Of a stretch of 21,286 nucleotides of DNA, positions 15,924-21,286 are shown piece after piece. Every line of letters starts with the position of its first letter. Position 1 is the first letter of the stretch. The stretch lies in NCBI GenBank assembly GCA_048527645.1, contig DBGFNI010000166.1:1-21286 (forward strand), in the 5' to 3' direction. Below the pieces are notes generated by a model. That model saw only the letters and a program-made list of their open reading frames with translations, had not been told where the DNA came from and ran no database searches. The position numbers and the translations under genes were made by a program. This DNA comes from HGM12669 sp048527645. Its GTDB lineage: Bacteria; Bacillota; Clostridia; Oscillospirales; CAG-272.

Positions 15924-16930
15924 TTTTCCACCACTCCTTTGTTGCAAAATTCCACCAGATGCGCAATTCCCGGAATCGACAACCCCTGCAGCACGCTCCC
16001 CGCGCTCAGCATTGCGCCGGTGCACAGCAGCAAAACGCGGTTAAGCTCTCCGCGCCGCATCCGATTCAATATATGCGAGCAAAGCACCGCACCGCTGCAC
16101 CCGCATCCGGAGCCGCCTGCGTGCACATCCTGCTTTTTTGTGTCGTATATCATCAGACCGCAGTCCTCATAAATGCCGGTCAAATCATACCCCTGCGTGC
16201 GCATCAGCTCCAGTACAATATCCTTGCCGACCGCGCCCAGATCACCGCTTAAGATCAGATCAAAATCCTCCGGCTGTGTGCCAGACTGCCTGAAGAATCG
16301 GGTGAGCGTGTCCAAAAACGCCGGCGCCATCGCGGCGCCCATGTTGTTGGCGTCCTTGATTCCCGCATCCACAACGCGCCCCGGCAAAACAGAGCGAACA
16401 ATCGGTCCCGCCCCATCTTTTCCGAGCATCACCCCGCCAGCCGCCGTCACGGTCCACTGTGCACTTGGCGTGCGCTGACCGCCGTATTCGATCGGCGTGC
16501 GAAACTGGCGCTCCGCTGTGCAAAAGTGCGAGGATGCCACGGCAATCGCCTTCTGCATTAACCCCCCGGCAACCATGCACGAGGCGAGCATGATGCTTTC
16601 CGCCATGGTGGAGCAGGCGCCGTACAGACCGAAAAAAGGAATATCAAAATCTTTCAGTCCATAGCCGGATGCTGCGCATTGATTTTGCAAATCGCCTGCG
16701 AAAATCCCATTGATTTGATCTTCACCGACGCCTGTTTTCTTCAATAAAAGCTGAAACATCTGCCGCTGCATTTCACTTTCCGACTGTTCCCAGGTGGGCA
16801 TCCCGAATTTATCGTCCTGATCGTGCAGATCAAATTCTCCGCCAAGCGGCCCCTCGTGCTCTTTTTCTCCCACTACGGAAGCGTAACCGATGACCGACGG
16901 CGGCGTCTGAAACAAAATCCAACTGTCCAT
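15920..16930 (-). CDS. spoVAD: Stage V sporulation protein AD, dipicolinic-acid binding
   Basis: The 336-residue protein is close to the B. subtilis length (338). SpoVAD has a thiolase-like fold, lies on the outer face of the spore inner membrane and binds dipicolinic acid. Typical stretches are PPSVIGYASVVGEKEHEGPLG (about 10-30), FFGLYGACSTMAESI, VASSHFCTAERQFR-TPIEYG and the C-terminal GCGCSGAVLCS. I chose ATG 16930 (MDSWILF) with AAGGGG about 9 bases upstream; ATG 16939 is an alternative. It is followed by spoVAE with a 4-base overlap. Unlike most relatives it is not preceded by spoVAC, which lies over 1 kb away beyond a + strand gene. Confidence 0.95.
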   Translation of the reverse strand: MDSWILFQTPPSVIGYASVVGEKEHEGPLGGEFDLHDQDDKFGMPTWEQSESEMQRQMFQLLLKKTGVGEDQINGIFAGDLQNQCAASGYGLKDFDIPFFGLYGACSTMAESIMLASCMVAGGLMQKAIAVASSHFCTAERQFRTPIEYGGQRTPSAQWTVTAAGGVMLGKDGAGPIVRSVLPGRVVDAGIKDANNMGAAMAPAFLDTLTRFFRQSGTQPEDFDLILSGDLGAVGKDIVLELMRTQGYDLTGIYEDCGLMIYDTKKQDVHAGGSGCGCSGAVLCSHILNRMRRGELNRVLLLCTGAMLSAGSVLQGLSIPGIAHLVEFCNKGVVEK

Positions 16931-16959
16931 AGATCGCATCCCCTTTTTACTTTTTTTGT

Positions 16960-16988
16960 TATTATCTTCGCAATGATACAAAATATTC
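16960..16988 (-). promoter_or_regulatory. Candidate sigma-G promoter of spoVAD-spoVAE
   Basis: On the - strand GAATA (16984-16988) and GATAATA (16960-16966) are 17 bp apart. The sigma-G consensus is about GHATR and CATWHTA, so only the first base of the -10 differs. The -10 box ends 29 bases before ATG 16930. spoVA is under sigma-G in B. subtilis. Confidence 0.45.
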
Positions 16989-17000
16989 TTTTTCTTGTTA

Positions 17001-17029
17001 TTGCAATTTGGAGAGTATTTTGCTATGAT
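17001..17029 (+). promoter_or_regulatory. Sigma-A type promoter of the lipoprotein region
   Basis: TTGCAA (17001-17006) and TATGAT (17024-17029) are 17 bp apart. The start would be about 17036, giving a leader of about 210 bases before the lipoprotein ATG, or 28 bases before the small ORF at 17064. It lies back to back with the spoVAD promoter. Confidence 0.6.
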
Positions 17030-17063
17030 AATATCAGTATCACCCGCGCGTGCGAAGGCTCAG

Positions 17064-17237
17064 ATGACGAATGATAAAAATTATACCTCACTGAGCAAAA
17101 AACCGGGAGCAGCCGCCAAACCACGCCGCTATCCGAACAAATCGCGGCGAACGGATGCATCCTGCCAAAGCGTGCACCGGCACAGAAAAGCACGGGAGTG
17201 CGCTCCGCCTTACGAAATGGATTGTAATCAACTTTGA
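17064..17237 (+). CDS. Candidate small basic protein (57 aa), unknown
   Basis: ATG 17064 follows AAGG by 5 bases and lies about 28 bases after the predicted transcription start. The 57-residue product is rich in Lys, Arg, Pro and Ser (MTNDKNYTSLSKK..., then RRYPNKSRR), with two Cys and no membrane segment. Its stop (TGA 17235-17237) falls just before the AGAGG of the lipoprotein gene, as in translationally linked pairs. I do not recognise the protein. It may equally be an untranslated leader: the ribosome site is weak and the frame is short. Confidence 0.3.
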   Translation: MTNDKNYTSLSKKPGAAAKPRRYPNKSRRTDASCQSVHRHRKARECAPPYEMDCNQL

Positions 17238-17248
17238 GAGGTAAAAAA

Positions 17249-17917
17249 ATGAAACATTTGATCCGCATCTTCTGTCTTCTTCTCGCCGTACTCCTATTTG
17301 CCGGCTGCGCTGCATCCGATCGGAACATCCAAGATGAGACCGACACCGAAACGGAAAGCGCTGCATCAAGCAGCATTGCCGAGACGAGTGATGCTGCAAC
17401 CACAGCCGTTTCCGAAGCGCAAGAGCCGGCCGCCTCCCTGCCCGACTCTGTGCCGCCGGAATATATCTTTACCAGCGGTGCGGGCGCATGGCGAACCTTT
17501 CTCAAACTGAACCGCGACGGTACGTTTTCCGGCGAATATTCAGATTCCGACATGGGCGACGCATCGGAGGAATATCCCAACGGAACGGTATATCTTTGCG
17601 AATTTCAAGGAACATTCGAAAACATACAAAAAGTGAATGAATATACCTATACAATGACGCTGAAGGAACTGAAAATGCGCGATCCCCTGGGGAAAGAATG
17701 GATTGAAGACGGAATCAGATATGTTGCAAGCGACGCAAGCGGGATTGCCGGCGGAACGGAGTTTAAAGTATTCTTTCCGCAGACGCCGCTTGACGAGGTG
17801 CCGGAAGAATTTCTGACTTGGTGGCCGGGACGTTACACACAGTCTGAAGCGCCGGTCAGCACACTTTCTACTTACGGAATTCTAAACTGTACAACCGGAG
17901 AAGGCTTCTTTCACTAA
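17249..17917 (+). CDS. Secreted lipoprotein of unknown function, inserted between spoVAC and spoVAD
   Basis: The 222-residue protein has a lipoprotein signal (MKHLIRIFCLLLAVLLFAGC, lipid-carrying Cys20), then a Ser/Thr/Glu/Ala-rich linker (about 21-65) and a globular part with YIFTSGAGAWRTFLKLNRDG, GEYSDSDMGD, YPNGTVYLCEF and PLDEVPEEFLTWW. From memory, similar proteins with a GAG.W.T.L.L..DG core and a PEEFL.W motif are common as unnamed proteins in Bacillota; I know no function. ATG 17249 is preferred over an in-frame TTG 15 bases upstream because AGAGG sits 8 bases before it. It is transcribed opposite to spoVAC, spoVAD and spoVAE, has a sigma-A promoter at 17001, and shares a terminator with spoVAC. 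It probably works in vegetative cells and is not a spore protein. Confidence 0.8.
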   Translation: MKHLIRIFCLLLAVLLFAGCAASDRNIQDETDTETESAASSSIAETSDAATTAVSEAQEPAASLPDSVPPEYIFTSGAGAWRTFLKLNRDGTFSGEYSDSDMGDASEEYPNGTVYLCEFQGTFENIQKVNEYTYTMTLKELKMRDPLGKEWIEDGIRYVASDASGIAGGTEFKVFFPQTPLDEVPEEFLTWWPGRYTQSEAPVSTLSTYGILNCTTGEGFFH

Positions 17918-17936
17918 ACTGCTTTCAAATTTCTTC

Positions 17937-17968
17937 AAAAAAGGTCTGCAAAATTGCAGACCTTTTTT
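17937..17968. terminator. Bidirectional terminator between the lipoprotein gene and spoVAC
   Basis: A perfect palindrome with arms 17937-17951 and 17954-17968 (A6-GGTCTGCAA and its complement) carries a T6 run on either strand. It lies 19 bases after the lipoprotein stop and 61 bases after the spoVAC stop. Confidence 0.92.
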
Positions 17969-18029
17969 ATGCTGCTGATGCGGCTTCTTCTTTGCAGAGA
18001 GAATAAACACAAACTGATTTTATCCATCG

Positions 18030-18473
18030 TTAAAAATGCTGCATCAGCCAATATACCACACCGTACAAAACGCTTGCCACCGTGCCGTACACGATCACGG
18101 GACCTGCCACGACAAAGAGCTTTGCCCCAAGCCCCATCACAAACCCCTCGGCTTTATTGTCGATTGCCGGGGATACGACCGCGTTGGAAAAGCCGGTGAT
18201 CGGAACCAATGTTCCGGCGCCTGCGTGTTTTGCAATGCCGTCAAACAGTCCGAGCCCCGTAAGAATCGCCGCGATTGCAATCAGCGTTGCGGGAACCAGA
18301 ATTTTCACGACATCCTCCTTGATATTCAGAGCAAGATACATACGGTAAAAGATTTCGCCGATGATGCAAATCAACCCGCCGAACAAAAACGCTTTGACAC
18401 AGTCGGTGAACAACGGCGATTTCGGCGACTTGGATTTGACATATTTTTCATAGGTTTTTTGATCCATATTCAT
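18030..18473 (-). CDS. spoVAC: Stage V sporulation protein AC
   Basis: This 147-residue membrane protein has the SpoVAC N-terminus (QKTYEKYVKSKSPKSPLFTDCVKAFLFGG), then about four hydrophobic segments including GGLICIIGEIF, PATLIAIAAILTGLGLFDGIAKHAGAGT, LVPITGFSNAVVSPAI and VYGVVYWLM-type C-terminus. In B. subtilis SpoVAC is a mechanosensitive-type channel, part of dipicolinic-acid uptake and release. ATG 18473 has GGGGG about 10 bases upstream; a second ATG is two codons in. It is monocistronic here, unlike the usual spoVAC-spoVAD-spoVAE order, and ends at a shared terminator. Its upstream region holds a forespore-type promoter candidate, and dacF diverges from it. Confidence 0.95.
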   Translation of the reverse strand: MNMDQKTYEKYVKSKSPKSPLFTDCVKAFLFGGLICIIGEIFYRMYLALNIKEDVVKILVPATLIAIAAILTGLGLFDGIAKHAGAGTLVPITGFSNAVVSPAIDNKAEGFVMGLGAKLFVVAGPVIVYGTVASVLYGVVYWLMQHF

Positions 18474-18545
18474 TGCAGGATTCCCCCATCATTTTTTCAT
18501 TTCCGTTATTTCGCCACAGCAGAAACGTCCGAATTGTTTATGTTA

Positions 18546-18576
18546 TATATTCTCCGGCAAAAAATGATTTTTATAC
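18546..18576 (-). promoter_or_regulatory. Candidate forespore (sigma-F type) promoter of spoVAC
   Basis: On the - strand GTATA (18572-18576), 16 bp, then GGAGAATATA (18546-18555). The sigma-F consensus is about GYWTA, 15-16 bp, GGNNANAHTR; only the seventh base of the -10 differs. It lies 72 bases before the start codon. Confidence 0.45.
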
Positions 18577-18654
18577 AACCGCCGGGTCATAAAGAGAGAA
18601 ACGCACGCATAAGGTTGTACCGATCAAAAAACGATTAAGCAGAGGAACTATACG

Positions 18655-19797
18655 ATGTTGAAAAAAACCGTAACACTGATTCTTTCGTGCGCCCTGCTCC
18701 TCACCTGCACCGTTCAGCTAACTGCGGCGGCAACCTTTTCCGACAGCTTTGACGCAAAAAGCGTGATTCTGATGGAGCAATCCACCGGCGAGGTTTTGTA
18801 TGAGTACAACGCGGATGAGGCGCTGCCGCCCGCGTCTGTGACAAAGGTGATGACCGTCTTGCTGGTTTTGGAAGCGCTCGACGCCGGAAAAATCAAAACG
18901 GAGGATCCGGTGACCGTCAGCGCATACGCTACCTCTATGGGCGGCTCGCAAATATACCTCAAGGAAAATGAGGTGATGAGCGTTAACGATCTGCTCAAGG
19001 CAGTGGTCGTCGCATCTGCCAACGACGCCACGGTTGCACTCGCGGAATATCTCTGCGGCTCAGAAGAATCCTTTGTTGCGCTGATGAACGAGCGCGCAAA
19101 AGAGCTTGGTATGAACAACACGACCTTTCAGAATACAAACGGCTTGGACGACAGCGACGAGGGACACCTGACCAGCGCGCGGGACATCGCCATCATGAGC
19201 CGCGAGGTGTTAAAGCATCCGAAGATATTTGAATATTCCACCATTTGGATGGATTCCGTGCGTGACGGCGCCTTTGGGCTTACCAACACAAACCGTCTGA
19301 TTCGCTATTACAACGGCGCCAACGGGCTGAAAACCGGTTCCACCTCTAAAGCGGGCTTTTGTATCAGCGCTACCGCTGTGCGCGACGGTATGCAGCTGAT
19401 TGCCGTGGTTATGGCCAGCTCGACAAGGGACACACGAAACGCGCTTGCCGCTTCTTTGCTCGATTGGGGCTTTGCAAACTACGCAGTGACCGAATTTGAA
19501 GGTAAAGAAACAAAGACGATCCCCGTGAAAGGCGGCGTGCAAGACGCCTGCGGAGCCGCTTATCCCGCTGCATCTTTTGTCGGCGAGAAAAACAGCGGAA
19601 AAATCGAACAGAAAATTCAGTGCAACGAATTTCTGTCAGCGCCCGTGAAAAAAGGAGACGTTGTCGGCAGTGTGGTCTATCTGCGGGGAGAAGAAGAGCT
19701 CGGCAAAACGGATATTTTGGCAACGGAAGACATCCCGCGCATCACATTCGGTCAGGTTTTGATCCGACTTTTACAAAAAACATGCTTTTCTTCATGA
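18655..19797 (+). CDS. dacF: D-alanyl-D-alanine carboxypeptidase, DacF/S11 family
   Basis: This 380-residue exported protein removes the terminal D-Ala from peptidoglycan stem peptides. It has a signal peptide (MLKKTVTLILSCALLL..., cleaved near TAAA, about residue 26). All three penicillin-binding motifs are present: SVTK (Ser61, Lys64), SAN (121-123) and KTGST (226-230). A C-terminal beta domain (about 280-365) follows and a hydrophobic/amphipathic end (FGQVLIRLLQKTCFSS) may anchor it. In B. subtilis dacF lies beside spoIIA-sigF-spoVA and is forespore-expressed, and its position beside spoVAC supports the DacF name; a vegetative DacA/DacB role cannot be excluded. AGAGGA precedes the ATG by about 8 bases. 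No clear promoter is seen; a sigma-F-like GTTTA with a poor -10 lies at 18536-18565. Confidence 0.92.
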   Translation: MLKKTVTLILSCALLLTCTVQLTAAATFSDSFDAKSVILMEQSTGEVLYEYNADEALPPASVTKVMTVLLVLEALDAGKIKTEDPVTVSAYATSMGGSQIYLKENEVMSVNDLLKAVVVASANDATVALAEYLCGSEESFVALMNERAKELGMNNTTFQNTNGLDDSDEGHLTSARDIAIMSREVLKHPKIFEYSTIWMDSVRDGAFGLTNTNRLIRYYNGANGLKTGSTSKAGFCISATAVRDGMQLIAVVMASSTRDTRNALAASLLDWGFANYAVTEFEGKETKTIPVKGGVQDACGAAYPAASFVGEKNSGKIEQKIQCNEFLSAPVKKGDVVGSVVYLRGEEELGKTDILATEDIPRITFGQVLIRLLQKTCFSS

Positions 19798-19826
19798 TAT
19801 ATTCATAAAATTGCCATTCTTTTCTG

Positions 19827-19855
19827 TTGCAAGTTGTCATGTTTTTGTGTATCAT
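19827..19855 (+). promoter_or_regulatory. Promoter of pgi
   Basis: TTGCAA (19827-19832) and TATCAT (19850-19855), 17 bp apart, lie 47 bases before the pgi start. No convincing terminator separates it from dacF, so readthrough is possible. Confidence 0.5.
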
Positions 19856-19902
19856 TACCCTGACTGCATAAAATACTAACAAACAATTCGGAGGACAATA
19901 AA

Positions 19903-21246
19903 ATGGCAGTAACGCTGAATGACAAATATTTAAGCAAGTTCGTCGGCAGTGACGAGTTGTGCGGGATTGCATCCGCAGTTGACGCCGCGAAAAACGCCGT
20001 CATGAACAAGAGCTCGCTGGGCAGCGATTTCCTCGGTTGGGTCAATCTCCCCGTCGATTATGACAAGGAGGAATATGTGCGCATCAAGGCTGCTGCACAG
20101 AAAATCCGTGAAAGCTGCGACGTGCTGATCGTCATCGGAATCGGCGGCTCCTATCTGGGTGCGCGTGCCGCAATTGAGTTTATTAAAAGCCCGCTGTACA
20201 ACAACTTGAAAAAAGACACGCCCGACATCTATTTCGCAGGAAACAATATCAGTGCACAGGCCGTTCAGGAGCTGTTGGAAATCTGCGAAGGCAAGGACGT
20301 TTGCCTCAATGTAATCTCCAAATCCGGTACAACCACCGAACCGGCGATTGCGTTCCGCATTTTCCGCGATATGCTGATTCACAAATACGGTGAGGATTGC
20401 ATTAAAGACCGTGTGTATATCACCACCGACCGCGTAAAGGGTACGCTGAAGAAGTTTGCCGATGAGGTCGGCTGCGAGACCTTCGTGGTGCCGGATGACT
20501 GCGGCGGACGTTATTCTGTTCTGACCGCTGTCGGTCTGCTGCCTATCGCCGTTGCCGGAATTGATCTGGACGAAATGATGAAAGGCGCTGCCGACGCACG
20601 CCAGAAGTTCACTACGGCGCCGCTGGAGGAAAATGATTGCCTGAAATACGCCGCATACCGCAACATTCTGCTGCGCAAGGGCAAAAACACCGAGATTCTG
20701 GTCGGCTATGAGCCCTGCATGCTCATGATGAACGAATGGTGGAAGCAGCTGTACGGCGAGAGCGAAGGAAAGGACAACAAGGGACTCTTCCCCGCTTCCG
20801 TAGTTTTCACCACGGATCTTCATTCGTTGGGACAGTATATTCAGGAAGGTCAGCGCAACCTGTTTGAAACGGTTGTCAACATCAAGGATACCGGCGCAAA
20901 GGTCAGTGTTCCTGCTGACGCTGCCAATGTGGACGGACTGGATTTTCTGACCGGCAAGTCTCTGGAATACATCAATTCCAAGGCATTCAGCGGCGCGGTA
21001 ATGGCGCATGTGGACGGCGGCGTGCCCAATATGATTCTGGATGTCGATGCAAGAGACGCATATCACTTCGGTTATATGGTATATTTCTTTGAGTTTGCCT
21101 GCGGTGTATCCGGTTATATCCTGGGCGTCAATCCGTTTAACCAGCCCGGCGTGGAGGCATATAAGAAGAACATGTTCGCACTGCTCGGCAAGCCCGGCTA
21201 TGAGGAACATAAAAAGGAACTGGATGCGAAAATGAGCGCACTGTAA
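19903..21246 (+). CDS. pgi: Glucose-6-phosphate isomerase
   Basis: This 447-residue protein fits the short bacterial Pgi type (about 445-450). It interconverts glucose 6-phosphate and fructose 6-phosphate in glycolysis. The phosphate-binding VIGIGGSYLGARA (77-89) and SKSGTTTE (139-146), the signature GGRYSVLTAVGLLPIA (201-216), catalytic Glu286 in YGESEGK, His307 in TTDLHSLGQYIQEG and a Lys near 421 in GVEAYKK are present. The start has GGAGGA about 8 bases upstream. It is 105 bases after dacF with its own promoter, and its coding strand shows strong codon bias (long antisense open frame), as expected of a highly expressed enzyme. The 40 bases after it hold nothing I can name. Confidence 0.98.
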   Translation: MAVTLNDKYLSKFVGSDELCGIASAVDAAKNAVMNKSSLGSDFLGWVNLPVDYDKEEYVRIKAAAQKIRESCDVLIVIGIGGSYLGARAAIEFIKSPLYNNLKKDTPDIYFAGNNISAQAVQELLEICEGKDVCLNVISKSGTTTEPAIAFRIFRDMLIHKYGEDCIKDRVYITTDRVKGTLKKFADEVGCETFVVPDDCGGRYSVLTAVGLLPIAVAGIDLDEMMKGAADARQKFTTAPLEENDCLKYAAYRNILLRKGKNTEILVGYEPCMLMMNEWWKQLYGESEGKDNKGLFPASVVFTTDLHSLGQYIQEGQRNLFETVVNIKDTGAKVSVPADAANVDGLDFLTGKSLEYINSKAFSGAVMAHVDGGVPNMILDVDARDAYHFGYMVYFFEFACGVSGYILGVNPFNQPGVEAYKKNMFALLGKPGYEEHKKELDAKMSAL

Positions 21247-21286
21247 AAGTCCTGCTGAAATAAATTCTCTGTTTGCCGTATGCAAA

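Noticed and set aside
18036..18638. 200-codon + strand open frame
   Set aside because: Antisense to spoVAC and running through its promoter region; no protein features.
19930..21285. 451-codon - strand open frame opposite pgi
   Set aside because: It results from strong codon bias of pgi on the other strand. It has no ribosome site or recognisable domain.

Overview
The window reads as chromosome from a spore-forming member of the Bacillota, class Clostridia, and probably a gut Oscillospiraceae/Ruminococcaceae-like lineage. The reasons are the spoVAC/spoVAD/spoVAE spore genes, the Gram-positive AddAB recombination nuclease, strong GGAGG-type ribosome sites, and surface proteins with cysteine-rich and GLUG-type repeats. 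The lineage below class level is inference. I found no phage, transposase, integrase or CRISPR array.

Layout. At 1-183 is the last 60 codons of a secreted-type protein on the + strand. A 17-bp bidirectional terminator (283-322) separates it from a convergent - strand operon: a TTG-started TetR/AcrR regulator (4751-5350), a large surface protein (1465-4746) and a membrane-anchored Ntn-type linear amide hydrolase (351-1472). The operon has a consensus promoter (TTGACA, 17 bp, TATAAT) with a perfect inverted repeat at the expected transcription start, so autoregulation is likely. The surface gene has a signal peptide, but its codon 58 is TAG where related proteins usually have Trp. It is therefore a recent pseudogene, a sequence error, or read through. 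The 416-bp gap 5351-5766 holds this promoter and operator, a cryptic promoter/ribosome-site/8-codon ORF unit and two hairpins. tRNA-Leu(CAA) follows at 5767-5853.

The middle is all on the - strand: addB and addA (12079-15438 and 8374-12075), then a GH31 glycosidase whose ATG overlaps the addA stop (6842-8374), then a small transaldolase / fructose-6-phosphate aldolase-like gene (6034-6723). The last gene has its own operator-like palindrome over a TATAAT.

The right third is sporulation and central metabolism. spoVAD and spoVAE overlap by 4 nt on the - strand. spoVAC, normally next to spoVAD, is separated from it by a + strand lipoprotein gene of unknown function (17249-17917), itself preceded by a candidate 57-codon basic ORF. 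The 318-bp gap 16931-17248 holds divergent promoters and this small ORF. A dacF-like D,D-carboxypeptidase (18655-19797) is divergent from spoVAC, and glucose-6-phosphate isomerase (19903-21246) ends the window.

The SpoVA proteins move dipicolinic acid into the forespore, and the DacF-like enzyme trims spore or vegetative peptidoglycan. AddAB repairs double-strand breaks. Pgi, the transaldolase-like enzyme and GH31 belong to carbohydrate metabolism. Several main genes have large open frames on the opposite strand; I treat these as codon-bias shadows.
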